From Rahnella bruchi (GTDB lineage: Bacteria > Pseudomonadota > Gammaproteobacteria > Enterobacterales > Enterobacteriaceae): DNA of 64,000 bases. How positions within the stretch are numbered: position 1 is the stretch's first letter; the number at the start of each line of letters is the position of its first letter. Location of the stretch: contig NZ_QZWI01000008.1 of NCBI RefSeq assembly GCF_003614975.1, positions 1 through 64,000 on the forward strand. The letters run 5' to 3'. Shown here piece after piece: positions 10,701-19,479 of the stretch. The notes under the pieces are model-generated. The model did not search any database. It was not told where the DNA came from and saw only the letters and a list, made by a program, of their open reading frames with translations. Made by a program: the position numbers and the translations under genes.

Positions 10701-11408
10701 CTGAACCCGCGTGGCGTCGTCGGATTGTTCCCTGCGAACCGTAAAGGCGATGACATCGAAATCTACAGCGATGAACGTCGTGAAGACGTGCTGGTGGTCA
10801 GCCACCATCTGCGTCAGCAAACGGAAAAAACAGATTTCGCCAACTATTGTCTGGCGGACTTTGTCGCGCCGAAATCGAGCGGTAAAAAAGATTACATGGG
10901 CGCGTTCGCCGTCACCGGCGGGCTGGAAGAAGACGCGCTGGCTGAGGCGTATGACAAGCAGCATGATGACTACAATAAAATCATGATCAAGGCGCTGGCA
11001 GACCGTCTTGCCGAGGCCTTCGCGGAATATCTGCATGAGAAAGTGCGTAAGGTTTACTGGGGTTTTGCGCCCACAGAGAATCTGAGCAACGAAGAACTCA
11101 TCCGCGAGAATTATCAGGGAATTCGCCCGGCTCCGGGTTATCCGGCCTGTCCTGAGCACACGGAAAAAGGCCAGATCTGGAAGCTGCTTGATGTTGAGAC
11201 TAACACCGGTATGCAACTGACCGAATCTTTTGCGATGTGGCCGGGCGCTGCGGTATCCGGCTGGTATTTCAGCCATCCTGACAGCAAATACTTCGCCGTG
11301 GCGCAGATTCAGCGCGATCAGGTCGAAGATTACGCTGCGCGTAAAAATATGCCAATTGGCGAAGTTGAACGCTGGCTGGCGCCTAACTTAGGTTACGACG
11401 CCGACTAA
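7725..11408 (+). CDS. metH: cobalamin-dependent methionine synthase
   Basis: MetH moves the methyl group of 5-methyltetrahydrofolate to homocysteine through methylcobalamin. All four modules are present: homocysteine-binding domain with zinc cysteines in GLNCALG and [11 protein letters not shown], pterin-binding domain (about 350-620), cobalamin domain with the [11 protein letters not shown] motif that supplies the axial histidine (about 757-763), and the C-terminal reactivation domain with [23 protein letters not shown] at 7725, preceded by GAGGTGAAA, gives 1227 residues, exactly the E. coli length, and [12 protein letters not shown] aligns with the E. coli N terminus; upstream GTG 7698 and ATG 7707 are less likely. 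The stop codon touches an ERIC element. Confidence 0.97.
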   Translation: MTNRVEALHKQLAERILVLDGGMGTMIQSYRLEEEDYRGERFADWESDLKGNNDLLVLSKPEVIVEIHNGYLAAGADILETNTFNSTTIAMADYHMESLSAEINYEAARLARQCADEWTDRTPDKPRYVAGVLGPTNRTASISPDVNDPAFRNVSFDQLVEAYRESTRALIEGGADLIMIETVFDTLNAKAATFAVESEFEAMGIVLPVMVSGTITDASGRTLSGQTTEAFYNSLRHVKPLTFGLNCALGPDELRQYVAELSRIAECYVTAHPNAGLPNAFGEYDLEAKEMAEHIAEWARSGFLNIVGGCCGTTPAHIAAMVKAVEGVPPRALPTLPVACRLAGLEPLTIDPQTLFVNVGERTNVTGSARFKRLIKEEKYSEALAVARQQVESGAQIIDINMDEGMLDAEAAMVRFLSLIAGEPDIARVPIMIDSSKWDVIEKGLKCIQGKGIVNSISMKEGEEAFLHHARLVRRYGAAVVVMAFDETGQADTRARKIEICRRAYKLLTEKVGFPPEDIIFDPNIFAVATGIEEHNNYAVDFIEACADIKAQLPHALISGGVSNVSFSFRGNEPVREAIHAVFLYHAIRNGMDMGIVNAGQLAIYDDLPAELRDAVEDVILNRRDDGTERLLELAEKYRGSKDDGEANKQQAEWRSWEVKKRLEYSLVKGITEFIELDTEECRQLAARPIEVIEGPLMDGMNVVGDLFGAGKMFLPQVVKSARVMKQAVAYLEPYIEASKEKGQTNGKILLATVKGDVHDIGKNIVGVVLQCNNYEIIDLGVMVPTDKILKTAIEENVDIIGLSGLITPSLDEMVNVAKEMERRGFTMPLLIGGATTSKAHTAVKIEQNYSGVTCYVQNASRSVGVVSALLSKEQRDAFIERTRKEYDTVRIQHARKKPRTPPVSLEVARDNATTIDWDDYTPPVAHRLGIQKVEASIETLRNYIDWTPFFMTWSLAGKYPRILEDEVVGEEAKRLFQDANDLLDKLSAEKLLNPRGVVGLFPANRKGDDIEIYSDERREDVLVVSHHLRQQTEKTDFANYCLADFVAPKSSGKKDYMGAFAVTGGLEEDALAEAYDKQHDDYNKIMIKALADRLAEAFAEYLHEKVRKVYWGFAPTENLSNEELIRENYQGIRPAPGYPACPEHTEKGQIWKLLDVETNTGMQLTESFAMWPGAAVSGWYFSHPDSKYFAVAQIQRDQVEDYAARKNMPIGEVERWLAPNLGYDAD

Positions 11409-11531
11409 TACCCGTCATCCTTCAAGTTGACTCTGCGTTGGCTGCCATCACGAACCCCAGTCACTTACTTCAGTAAGCTCCTGGGGTTCATTCAGTTGCC
11501 GCCTTAATTCATCTCGAATGATTTAGGGTAT
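11408..11531. repeat. ERIC element, full length
   Basis: The 124-base unit is bounded by ATACCC and GGGTAT and contains CCCCAGTCACTTACTT and AGTAAGCTCCTGGGG, the two conserved ERIC blocks used for ERIC-PCR. It is an imperfect palindrome starting on the last base of the metH stop codon. Confidence 0.92.
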
Positions 11532-11557
11532 CCCATCGGTGTGTTTTTCCACTTGAA

Positions 11558-12268
11558 TCAATTCACTTCCACATCAATGTGCAGCGCGTCATAGCGCCAG
11601 TACTCCAGATCGCAGTCGATGACCCGGCCGTGCTGGTCACGGTTAATACGCGTGATAAACAGCGCCGGACTGCCGGAAGTGACTCTCAACGCACGCGACG
11701 CTTCTTCTGGCAGTAGCGTCGGCACCATATCAAACCGCACGCGCCCGTAATGAATGTCATAGCGGGAAGCATATAAATCTGTCAGAGATGTCGTGAGATC
11801 CGCATCGAGAATGCCCTGAAAATACAGCGGATTAAGGTAATGCTCGACATACAGCACCGGGCGCTTGTCGATATAACGCAACCTGCGGATACAAATCACC
11901 TCACTCTCTGGCGGCAACAGTAACTTCTGGCTGACCGTTTCACTGGCTACGCAGTTTTTCGCATCAATGACTTCGGTTTGCGCATGACGTCCCTGATCTT
12001 TCGCCATCGCGTGAAAGTGACTTCTTTGCAGCGGGTTGTAGACAATGCGCGGCGGGGAAACAAACCAGCCCCGGCGTACCTCCCGGTAGATCAACCCCTG
12101 CGCCTCGAGCTGGCTTAATGCTTCCCGTAATGTGATTCGGGTGGTGGAAAATTGTTCACTTAACGCCCGCTCAGAAGGCAGCCTTCCCTTTGCAGAAAAT
12201 ACCCCGGCCGCAATACTTTCGCTCAGTGCCTTGCAGATGACAGCAAGGGTGGTCTGCGATTCACTCAT
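11558..12268 (-). CDS. GntR-family regulator with UTRA effector domain
   Basis: The 236-residue protein has an N-terminal GntR winged-helix domain (GRLPSERALSEQFSTTRITLREALSQLEAQGLI) and a C-terminal UTRA ligand domain typical of the HutC/PhnF branch (CIRRLRYIDKRPVLYVEHYLNP near 130). It is divergent from the binding-protein gene at 12473, with 204 bases between, and a near-palindrome there suits a HutC-type site. Most likely it controls the downstream ABC and hydrolase genes in response to their substrate. In Salmonella the phosphonate regulator PhnR is of the same type, but phnW and phnX are absent here, so I do not use that name. Confidence 0.88.
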   Translation of the reverse strand: MSESQTTLAVICKALSESIAAGVFSAKGRLPSERALSEQFSTTRITLREALSQLEAQGLIYREVRRGWFVSPPRIVYNPLQRSHFHAMAKDQGRHAQTEVIDAKNCVASETVSQKLLLPPESEVICIRRLRYIDKRPVLYVEHYLNPLYFQGILDADLTTSLTDLYASRYDIHYGRVRFDMVPTLLPEEASRALRVTSGSPALFITRINRDQHGRVIDCDLEYWRYDALHIDVEVN

Positions 12269-12377
12269 CGGTCAGCAAGCCTCATTTCAGTGCGTTTTTG
12301 CACCAATCTGACCCTTTGTCGTGTAAATAATGTGCGCTTGTTAACAGCTATAAGCTTAAAACTGCTGCTTTTTCACG

Positions 12378-12395
12378 CTGACATATAATTATCAC
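12378..12395 (+). promoter_or_regulatory. possible Pho box overlapping the -10 region
   Basis: CTGACAT-ATAA-TTATCAC matches the direct-repeat Pho box (CTGTCAT, 4-base spacer, CTGTCAT/C) at about 11 of 14 positions. A TATAAT at 12384-12389 lies inside it. If real, PhoB would link the downstream operon to phosphate starvation. The match is suggestive only. Confidence 0.35.
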
Positions 12396-12422
12396 AATTG
12401 AGCGTTAGATTGGCTTGGTTCT

Positions 12423-12440
12423 TGCTGGACTAGACCAGCA
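12423..12440. promoter_or_regulatory. candidate operator for the GntR/UTRA regulator
   Basis: TGCTGGACTAGACCAGCA is an 18-base palindrome with one mismatched pair, centred on CTAG. The core GACTAGAC matches seven of eight positions of the HutC-subfamily pattern GTnTAnAC. It lies 33 bases before the binding-protein start, where a repressor would block transcription. Confidence 0.6.
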
Positions 12441-12472
12441 CTTCACACACACTACCATCCGGAGCATCCGTT

Positions 12473-13531
12473 ATGAAACAGTTGTTCGCTTCTGTGTTAA
12501 CCAGCGCGCTTGTCCTCTCCGCTTCACCGGCATTTGCCGCTGAACCTCCTGCTGCACTCCTCAAAGCGGCGCAAGCCGAAGGGACCGTAAACAGCGTCGG
12601 TATGCCTGATGACTGGGCAAACTGGAAGGCCACCTGGAGTGATCTGAATACCAAATACGCGCTGAAACACAGCGATACAGATATGAGCTCCGCGCAGGAA
12701 ATCGCGAAATTCCTCGCTGAAAAAGACAATGCCAGCGCTGATATTGGTGATGTGGGGGCGGCTTTTGGCCCGGTCGCGGTGTCGAAAGGCGTCACTCAGC
12801 CATATAAACCCACCACCTGGGATCAGGTGCCTGATTGGGCTAAAGATAAAGACGGTATGTGGGCACTCGCTTACACCGGCACTATCGCGTTCATCATTGA
12901 TAAATCCCAGGTCAAAGATGAGCCGCACAGCTGGGCCGACCTGCTGAACAGCAAATACAAAGTGACCATCGGTGATGTGAGTACCGCGGCGCAGGCAGCG
13001 AACGGCGTACTGGCGGCAACCTATGCGATGGGCGGGAATGAAAAGGATCTGAAACCAGGCCTGGAATATTTCGGCAAACTGGCGAAAGCAGGGCGTCTGA
13101 GCCTGACTAACCCGGTCATCGCTTCTCTGGAAAAAGGTGAAGTGCAGGTCGGCGTGGTCTGGGACTTCAACGGACTGAGCTATCGCGACAAAATTGATAA
13201 AACCCGCTTTGACGTAGTGATCCCTTCTGATGGTTCCATCACTTCCGGCTATACCACCATCATCAACAAATTCGCCAAGCACCCGAACGCCGCCAAACTG
13301 GCGCGTGAATACATCTTCTCAGATGCCGGTCAGATTAACTTAGCGCAGGGTTACGCCCGCCCAATTCGTGCTGATCACATCACTCTGCCAGAGGATGCAA
13401 AAGCCAAACTGCTGCCATCCAGCGAATACAAAAATGCTCACCCGATTGCCGATCCGGCTGCATGGGATAAGAGCGCCAAAACCTTGCCTCGTATGTGGCA
13501 GGAAAACGTCATGATCAACATGCAGCAGTAA
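12473..13531 (+). CDS. ABC transporter periplasmic binding protein
   Basis: The 352-residue protein begins with a clear Sec signal peptide (MKQLFASVLTSALVLSASP, cleavage near AFA-AEPP) and continues as a type-2 periplasmic binding protein of the iron/polyamine/phosphonate group (AfuA/PotD/PhnS-like): WADLLNSKYKVTIGD near 155 and TSGYTTIINKFAKHPNAA near 260 are usual in that fold. It is the first gene of a run of seven same-strand genes. Its ligand cannot be read from sequence; the two hydrolases next to it point to a phosphorylated organic compound. Ferric iron is an alternative for this fold but does not explain the neighbours. Confidence 0.88.
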   Translation: MKQLFASVLTSALVLSASPAFAAEPPAALLKAAQAEGTVNSVGMPDDWANWKATWSDLNTKYALKHSDTDMSSAQEIAKFLAEKDNASADIGDVGAAFGPVAVSKGVTQPYKPTTWDQVPDWAKDKDGMWALAYTGTIAFIIDKSQVKDEPHSWADLLNSKYKVTIGDVSTAAQAANGVLAATYAMGGNEKDLKPGLEYFGKLAKAGRLSLTNPVIASLEKGEVQVGVVWDFNGLSYRDKIDKTRFDVVIPSDGSITSGYTTIINKFAKHPNAAKLAREYIFSDAGQINLAQGYARPIRADHITLPEDAKAKLLPSSEYKNAHPIADPAAWDKSAKTLPRMWQENVMINMQQ

Positions 13532-13616
13532 TCCTTTAAAAATTTATAAGAAAAACCGGACAGCGAAAGCATTGGTTCAATTACAACACCTGTTTGAGAC
13601 GAAAGGCATACGCGTA

Positions 13617-14414
13617 ATGAAGAGCATTCTGGTAGTACTCGACGGTCTGAATTATCAGGTCGCCAAAGACGCAATGGGTTATTTACAGGCCCAGTGTGCC
13701 GCAGGACGCGGCCGCTTGTATCAACTGGAATGCGAACTGCCATCGCTGTCCCGGCCGCTTTATGAATGCATTCTCACCGGTATCACGCCGGTGATGAGTG
13801 GCATTGTGCATAACCACGTTGACCGGTTATCGACACAACGCAGTATTTTCCACTATGCCCGTGATGCAGGCCTGACCACGGCCGCAGCGGCGTATCACTG
13901 GGTCAGCGAGTTGTATAACCGCACGCCGTTTGACCCGCCGCGTGACCGTCATACCAGCGATGAATCGCTGGCCATTCAGCACGGTCATTTTTATTACGAT
14001 GACGCCTACCCTGACTCACATTTGTTCGACGACGCTGAAAGCCTTCGCCGTCGCCACAATCCTGATTTCCTGGTGATCCACCCGATGAATATCGATGACG
14101 CGGGTCATAAATTTGGCCTGTCCACGCCGCAATATCGCAATAAAGCGCGGACGGCTGACGGCATACTTTCGCGCTATCTGGGCGACTGGCTGGATGCCGG
14201 TTATCAGGTGATTGTGACCGCCGACCACGGCATGAACGATGACCGCAGCCACGGCGGTATTTTGCCGGAAGAGCGTCAGGTGCCGCTGTTTGTATTCGGC
14301 AGCGCGTTCAGTTTTAAAGATGCCGCACCGTTGCAAACTGAGCTGTGCGGAACCGTTTGTCAGATACTCAATATTGCCCACGACAAGCCACATTGCGCGG
14401 CATTACTGGCCTGA
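13617..14414 (+). CDS. alkaline phosphatase superfamily hydrolase
   Basis: This 265-residue protein has the metal-ligand set of the phosphodiesterase/phosphonoacetate-hydrolase branch of the alkaline phosphatase superfamily: VLDGLNYQVA (Asp, residue 8), nucleophile region SLSRPLYECILTG, HPMNIDDAGHKFG (Asp and His), TADHGMNDD (Asp-His) and the final His in RSHGGILPEE. It has no signal peptide, so it should act on an imported substrate in the cytoplasm. The ATG at 13617 is preceded by GAAAGG; a TTG 45 bases upstream is less likely. It lies between the binding protein and the permeases, so it probably hydrolyses the transported compound. Phosphodiester, phosphomonoester or phosphonate are all possible. 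Confidence 0.85.
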   Translation: MKSILVVLDGLNYQVAKDAMGYLQAQCAAGRGRLYQLECELPSLSRPLYECILTGITPVMSGIVHNHVDRLSTQRSIFHYARDAGLTTAAAAYHWVSELYNRTPFDPPRDRHTSDESLAIQHGHFYYDDAYPDSHLFDDAESLRRRHNPDFLVIHPMNIDDAGHKFGLSTPQYRNKARTADGILSRYLGDWLDAGYQVIVTADHGMNDDRSHGGILPEERQVPLFVFGSAFSFKDAAPLQTELCGTVCQILNIAHDKPHCAALLA

Positions 14415-14440
14415 ATCCCGTCACTTTTAAAGGATAACCG

Positions 14441-15283
14441 ATGAAAGCTAAGTGGATTGCAGCGCTGTTTATGTTGCCGTTTCTGGTATTTTTCATCGCA
14501 TTTCAGCTGGCGCCTCTGGCCTGGATTGCGGTGAGCAGCTTTTACAGCGAAACCTACGAAGCCTGGGGAATGGGCAATTACAGCGACATTCTGACTTCTC
14601 CGTTTTATTTACAGGCCATGCGTTTCTCGCTGGATATCTCCATCTGGTCGAGTTTATACGGTTTGGTTATCGCGTTAGTGGGCAGTTACTCACTTCGCCA
14701 GCTAGGACCGACAAAACTTCATGATTTCGTCATGTCGTTCACCAACATGACCAGCAACTTCGCGGGCGTCCCGCTGGCATTTGCTTTTGTCATCCTGCTT
14801 GGCCTGAACGGTTGTCTGACGTTGCTGCTGCGCAAATATGGGCTGATGGAGCACTTCGATTTGTATTCGAAAAACGGGCTGATTGTTCTCTACACCTATT
14901 TCCAGATCCCGCTTGGCGTATTGCTGATGTACCCCGCGTTTGATGCACTGCGCGAAGACTGGCGAGAATCGGCAGCATTGCTCGGCGCTGGCCGCTGGAG
15001 TTACTGGCGTTATATCGGCATGCCGGTTCTGTTCCCGGCCCTGCTGGGTACTTTTGTAATTTTGCTCGCAAACGCACTGGGCGCGTACGCCACGGTCTAC
15101 GCGCTGACCACCGGCAATTTCAATGTGGTGCCGGTGCGTATTGCGGCGCTGGTGTCGGGGGATATTTCTCTCGATCCGAACATGGGCAGCGCGCTGGCGA
15201 TGTTACTGGTGGTGTTGATGGCCTTTATCACGCTTGTCCATCAGTGGCTATTGCGTAAAAGTTATCTCAGTCAGCGCAGCTGA
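14441..15283 (+). CDS. ABC transporter permease 1
   Basis: The 280-residue protein has about six membrane segments and the EAA loop that contacts the ATPase (EDWRESAALLGAGRWSYWRY near 170). It belongs to the binding-protein-dependent permease family of the PotB/CysT kind. It starts after AAAGGATAACCG, 27 bases behind the hydrolase gene, and is followed after 23 bases by the second permease. Together they form the inner-membrane channel of the importer encoded here. Confidence 0.9.
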   Translation: MKAKWIAALFMLPFLVFFIAFQLAPLAWIAVSSFYSETYEAWGMGNYSDILTSPFYLQAMRFSLDISIWSSLYGLVIALVGSYSLRQLGPTKLHDFVMSFTNMTSNFAGVPLAFAFVILLGLNGCLTLLLRKYGLMEHFDLYSKNGLIVLYTYFQIPLGVLLMYPAFDALREDWRESAALLGAGRWSYWRYIGMPVLFPALLGTFVILLANALGAYATVYALTTGNFNVVPVRIAALVSGDISLDPNMGSALAMLLVVLMAFITLVHQWLLRKSYLSQRS

Positions 15284-15305
15284 TTGCCGGAAAAAGGAAC
15301 GTAAG

Positions 15306-16091
15306 ATGTCGCGGTCTGAAGCAATTTACCACCGTGTGGTGATCTGGGTATTACTGCTTGTCCTGATGTTGCCGCTGCTGGCTACGCTGGTGTATGCGCT
15401 GGTGCTGGAATGGGGGGCCACCATTTTGCCGAGCGGTTTTACGCTCAAATGGCTGGTGGAACTGTGGAGCGATCCGCGTTTCCTTATTGCACTCTGGCAC
15501 TCGCTGCTGGTGTGTTTCGGCACGCTTTTCCTGTCGCTGGTGCTGATCTTGCCATTGATGTTTGTGATTGCTTACTATTTTCCGAAGCTCGACGCACTCA
15601 TGAATATCCTGATCTTACTGCCGTTCGCCGTGCCGCCGGTGGTGTCTTCGGTGGGGCTGATGCAGCTCTATTCTGCTGAACCGCTGGCTCTGACCGGTAC
15701 GCCGTGGATCCTGATCGGCTGTTACTTCACCATCGCCTTGCCGTTTATCTATCGCGCCATCTCTAACAACATGCAGGCCATTAATCTGCGTGATCTGATG
15801 GATGCGGCGCATCTTCTCGGTGCCAGCACCTGGAAAGCCGCGCTGCTGGTGGTTTTACCGAACTTGCGCAAGGGCGGAATGATTGCCGTATTGCTTTCGT
15901 TCTCCTTCCTCATCGGGGAGTTCGTGTTCGCTAATCTGCTGGCCGGCAGCCGTTATGAAACGGTGCAGGTTTATCTCTATAACATGCGCAATGGCAGCGG
16001 CCATTTCACCAGCGCATTGGTCATCTCCTATTTCATGGTCGTCCTGATTTTCACCTGGGTGGCGAACATGCTGAACAAAGGAAAGAGCTGA
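15306..16091 (+). CDS. ABC transporter permease 2
   Basis: The 261-residue protein has about six membrane segments and an EAA loop (LMDAAHLLGASTWKAALLVVL near 165), as in PotC/PhnV-type permeases. The ATG at 15306 is chosen because AAGGAACGTAAG precedes it; an upstream in-frame ATG at 15234 would lie inside the previous gene. Three bases separate its stop from the ATPase gene, so the genes are surely co-transcribed. Confidence 0.9.
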   Translation: MSRSEAIYHRVVIWVLLLVLMLPLLATLVYALVLEWGATILPSGFTLKWLVELWSDPRFLIALWHSLLVCFGTLFLSLVLILPLMFVIAYYFPKLDALMNILILLPFAVPPVVSSVGLMQLYSAEPLALTGTPWILIGCYFTIALPFIYRAISNNMQAINLRDLMDAAHLLGASTWKAALLVVLPNLRKGGMIAVLLSFSFLIGEFVFANLLAGSRYETVQVYLYNMRNGSGHFTSALVISYFMVVLIFTWVANMLNKGKS

Positions 16092-16093
16092 TT

Positions 16094-17086
16094 ATGTCGT
16101 ATTTGCAGGTCACTCAACTCAACAAGTCTTACGGTCCGACGCAGATTTTCAACAACATTGATTTCTCGGCAGAAGAGGGCGAGTTCGTCACGTTGCTGGG
16201 GCCAAGCGGCTGCGGAAAATCCACGCTGTTGCGCTGTCTTGCCGGGCTGACTTCCGTCGACAGCGGCAAAATCCTGATCCAGGGGCAGGATATTGTGCCC
16301 CTGCCGCCACAGCAGCGTGGGATTGGCATGGTCTTTCAGAGCTACGCGTTGTTCCCGAATATGACAGTGGAAGCCAATGTCGCGTTTGGTTTGAAAATGC
16401 AGAAGATACCGGCTTCCGAGCTGCATCGCCGCGTCGGCGAAGTACTGGAGCTGGTGGAAATGAACGATTACGCCAAACGTTATCCGCATCAGCTTTCGGG
16501 TGGACAGTGTCAGCGTGTGGCGCTGGCACGCTCGCTGGTGACGCAGCCGCGACTGCTCCTGCTCGATGAGCCGCTTTCCGCGCTCGATGCCCGTATTCGT
16601 AAACATCTGCGCGAGCAAATTCGCCGTATTCAGCGCGAAATGAACCTGACCGCAATTTTCGTGACTCACGATCAGGAAGAGGCGCTGACCATGTCAGACC
16701 GGATTGTACTGATGAACAAAGGACAAATCGTCCAAAATGCCGATGCCGAAACCCTGTATACTGAACCGGTGGATGCTTTTGCAGCAGGTTTTATCGGCAG
16801 CTACAACTTGCTGAGTTCTGAACAGGCTATGGCGCTGACTGGTATGACTTACACGGGTCGCGTCGCCATCCGGCCAGAGTCGGTAACGATATGCGAGTTG
16901 ACTGAAGGCATTCCGGCTAAAATTCTTAGCCACAGCCTGCTTGGCAACGTGGTGCGCTATCGTGTTTTAGCGCACGGTGTTGAGCTTTCTGTGGATGTCT
17001 TAAACCGTTCTGTGGCCTCACTTCGCGCCGATGGCAGCGATATTGGTCTACAGTTAGATCTTGTTACGTTACGGGAAGTTGCATGA
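16094..17086 (+). CDS. ABC transporter ATP-binding protein
   Basis: The 330-residue ATPase has Walker A GPSGCGKST (about 37-45), the Q loop FQSYALFPN, signature LSGGQCQRVALA, Walker B LLLLDEPLSALDA and the switch histidine in FVTHDQEEA. A C-terminal TOBE-type regulatory region follows from about residue 240 (RVAIRPESV). This matches the PotA/FbpC/PhnT group. The signature has Cys where Gln is usual, a tolerated change. The stop overlaps the next start by four bases (ATGA), a sign of translational coupling to the phosphatase gene. Confidence 0.93.
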   Translation: MSYLQVTQLNKSYGPTQIFNNIDFSAEEGEFVTLLGPSGCGKSTLLRCLAGLTSVDSGKILIQGQDIVPLPPQQRGIGMVFQSYALFPNMTVEANVAFGLKMQKIPASELHRRVGEVLELVEMNDYAKRYPHQLSGGQCQRVALARSLVTQPRLLLLDEPLSALDARIRKHLREQIRRIQREMNLTAIFVTHDQEEALTMSDRIVLMNKGQIVQNADAETLYTEPVDAFAAGFIGSYNLLSSEQAMALTGMTYTGRVAIRPESVTICELTEGIPAKILSHSLLGNVVRYRVLAHGVELSVDVLNRSVASLRADGSDIGLQLDLVTLREVA

Positions 17087-17739
17087 AACTGGCGCTGTTT
17101 GATCTCGATGAAACCCTGATTAGCGGCGACTGTTCCAGTCTTTGGTCTGCCTACATGGTGGCGAATGGCTGGGTGGCAGATGAGCAGGCTTTCCTGCAAC
17201 AAGATGCTGCGCTGATGCAACAATATGCCGTGGGTAAGATGGATATGCAGGAGTACATGCGGTGTACTTTGGTGCCGCTTACCGGACGCAGCGAAAGTGA
17301 TGTTGCGGCGATGGTCACCGGTTATGTTCAGAATATTATTGCACCGCGCATTTATGCGCAGGCGCGTGAGTGTCTGGCCTCTCACCGCGCACAGGGCGAC
17401 CGGACGGTGATTATTTCCGCATCCGGCGAGCATCTGGTGCAGCCGATTGCCCGCTTCCTCGGAGTCGAGGAAACACTGGCGATTGGTGTGGAAATTAAAG
17501 ACGGGCGCTTTACCGGCGCCACGCAGGGGACGATGACGTATCGGGAGGGCAAAGTTTCGCGTCTACTCGAACTCATCAATCAGGACGATTCCCTGCTGCA
17601 ACAAGCCAGTTTCTATTCGGATTCCCATAATGATCTGCCCTTACTGACCCGAGTGGGTCAGCCGGTGGCCGTGAATCCGGACGCCATCCTGCTCCAGCAC
17701 GCCCGGCAGGCAGGATGGCCGGTCTATGCCTGGCGTTAA
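17083..17739 (+). CDS. HAD-family phosphatase (SerB-like, HAD-IB)
   Basis: The 218-residue protein carries all HAD motifs: nucleophile FDLDETLISGD at the N terminus, motif II IISASGEH near 107, the motif III lysine in YREGKVSRL near 150 and motif IV SDSHNDLPLL near 185. The helical cap between motifs I and II fits the HAD-IB branch, which includes phosphoserine and phosphoethanolamine/phosphocholine phosphatases. It overlaps the ABC ATPase gene and lies 15 bases before yjbB. It probably removes phosphate from the imported compound or from the product of the alkaline-phosphatase-type enzyme. Substrate not determined. Confidence 0.88.
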   Translation: MKLALFDLDETLISGDCSSLWSAYMVANGWVADEQAFLQQDAALMQQYAVGKMDMQEYMRCTLVPLTGRSESDVAAMVTGYVQNIIAPRIYAQARECLASHRAQGDRTVIISASGEHLVQPIARFLGVEETLAIGVEIKDGRFTGATQGTMTYREGKVSRLLELINQDDSLLQQASFYSDSHNDLPLLTRVGQPVAVNPDAILLQHARQAGWPVYAWR

Positions 17740-17754
17740 TGGAGCTGTTTTTTC

Positions 17755-19407
17755 GTGTTAACCCTTTTGCATCTGTTGTCTGCTATTTCTTTGCTCGTAT
17801 GGGGTACGCACATCGTGCGTACCGGCATCATGCGTGTTTTTGGTGCCAATCTGCGCCGTGTTCTGAGTAACAGTGTTGAGAAAAAACCGCTGGCGTTCGT
17901 CGCCGGTATTGGCGTGACCGCACTGGTACAAAGCAGTAATGCGACGGCGCTGCTGGTCACGTCCTTTGTCTCGCAAGGGCTGGTTGCGCTGGCACCGGCG
18001 CTGGTGATTATTCTCGGCGCTGATGTCGGTACCGCCGTGATGGCGCGTATCCTGACTTTCGATCTCTCCTGGCTTTCCCCGCTGCTGATTTTCGTCGGCG
18101 TGGCCTTCTTCCTCAGCCGTAAGCAAACGCGCGCCGGACAAATGGGGCGTGTCTGTATTGGGCTTGGCCTGATTTTGCTGGCACTGGAACTGATTGTGGG
18201 CGCCGCGACGCCGATTATGCAGGCATCCGGCGTGAAAGTGCTGTTCTCATCCCTGACCGGTGACGTGCTGCTCGATGCGCTGACCGGCGCAGTGTTTGCC
18301 ATCATCAGTTATTCCAGTCTGGCAGCGGTTTTACTGACCGCCACCCTCGCAGCGACCGGCGTTATCTCGCTCAAAGTCTCCTTATGTCTGGTGATTGGTG
18401 CCAACCTCGGCAGCGGGTTGCTGGCGATGATCAACGCCAGCAAAATGAACGCCGCCGGTCGCCGTGTAGCGCTCGGCAGTACGCTGTTCAAACTGATTGG
18501 TTTAGTGATTGTGCTGCCATTTATCGGACCGCTTTCGAATCAGCTGGCGCGTCTGGGCATTCCGGATGAAGAGCTGGTGATTTATTTTCACATGTTCTAC
18601 AACCTGATCCGTTGTCTGGCGATGGTGCCACTCACCGCGCCGATGGCCAAAATTTGTCAGCTGATGATTGCCGATGTGCCAGAAGATGATCCGCGTTTAC
18701 GTCCGCGCCATCTGGACGTCAGCGCGATTGATACCCCGACGCTGGCGCTTTCTAATGCCGCCCGCGAAACTCTGCGTATGGGGGATGTGGTGGAACATAT
18801 GCTGATCCTCAATCGCGAAGTCATGCATGGCAAACTGGCACAAGATCGCGAGGTACGACGTCTCGATGACGACGTCGATGTGCTGTATACCGCCATCAAA
18901 CTGTATCTGGCGCAAATCAATAAAGAAGGTCTGGGTGAGGATGATTCGCGCCGCTGGGCTGAAATCATTGAGATGGCGCTGAATCTGGAACAGGCCGGTG
19001 ACATTATCGAGCGCATGACAGGCGATATCACCGCCAAATCTCACGCCACGCGCCGTGCATTTTCACCGGAAGGTCTGGTGGAGTTGGAAGCCCTGCATGA
19101 GAAATTGCTGGATAATTTACGTCTGAGTTTGGGCGTATTTTTGTCGAACGACCTGACCAGCGCACGGCGTTTGCGCCGTTCCAAGCATCGTTTCCGTATT
19201 CTTGACCGGCGTTATGCTCACGCCCACGTGGACCGTTTGCATCAGCATAACGTGCAAAGCATCGAAACCAGTTCGCTGCATCTCGGGTTGCTGGGTGACA
19301 TGAAGCGCCTGAATTCTTTGTTCTGTGCAGTGGCGTATAACGTGCTGGATCAGGATGAGCAGGAAGATGAAATGCGTGAACCGAATGACGATATGAAACG
19401 GGTTTAA
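17755..19407 (+). CDS. yjbB: Na+/phosphate cotransporter family protein YjbB
   Basis: YjbB has a duplicated Na/Pi-cotransporter domain with QSSNATALLVTSF near 60 and a second unit around SYSSLAAVLLTATL near 183, then a cytoplasmic PhoU-like helical domain from about 330 to 540. The 550 residues match E. coli YjbB (about 543) along their length. In E. coli its overproduction lowers polyphosphate, which was read as phosphate export. The GTG start gives MLTLLHLLSA, as in E. coli. In E. coli it directly follows metH; here an importer-hydrolase block sits between, and yjbB follows the HAD gene by 15 bases, so it can be transcribed with a Pi-releasing operon. Confidence 0.94.
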   Translation: MLTLLHLLSAISLLVWGTHIVRTGIMRVFGANLRRVLSNSVEKKPLAFVAGIGVTALVQSSNATALLVTSFVSQGLVALAPALVIILGADVGTAVMARILTFDLSWLSPLLIFVGVAFFLSRKQTRAGQMGRVCIGLGLILLALELIVGAATPIMQASGVKVLFSSLTGDVLLDALTGAVFAIISYSSLAAVLLTATLAATGVISLKVSLCLVIGANLGSGLLAMINASKMNAAGRRVALGSTLFKLIGLVIVLPFIGPLSNQLARLGIPDEELVIYFHMFYNLIRCLAMVPLTAPMAKICQLMIADVPEDDPRLRPRHLDVSAIDTPTLALSNAARETLRMGDVVEHMLILNREVMHGKLAQDREVRRLDDDVDVLYTAIKLYLAQINKEGLGEDDSRRWAEIIEMALNLEQAGDIIERMTGDITAKSHATRRAFSPEGLVELEALHEKLLDNLRLSLGVFLSNDLTSARRLRRSKHRFRILDRRYAHAHVDRLHQHNVQSIETSSLHLGLLGDMKRLNSLFCAVAYNVLDQDEQEDEMREPNDDMKRV

Positions 19408-19424
19408 TTTCCGCTTTCATGAGT

Positions 19425-19459
19425 AAAAAAACGGGTGCTAAGAAAGCACCCGTTTTTTT
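19425..19459. terminator. bidirectional terminator between yjbB and panS
   Basis: A perfect 15-bp stem (AAAAAAACGGGTGCT and its complement) with loop AAGAA separates the convergent genes. It has A and T runs on either side, so it works for both strands. Confidence 0.92.
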
Positions 19460-19479
19460 GTTCTTTCAACTGTCTGAAA

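Noticed and set aside
12473-17739. Naming the transporter operon phnSTUV for 2-aminoethylphosphonate
   Set aside because: The regulator type fits, but phnW and phnX are absent and two different hydrolases are present, so the substrate cannot be fixed.
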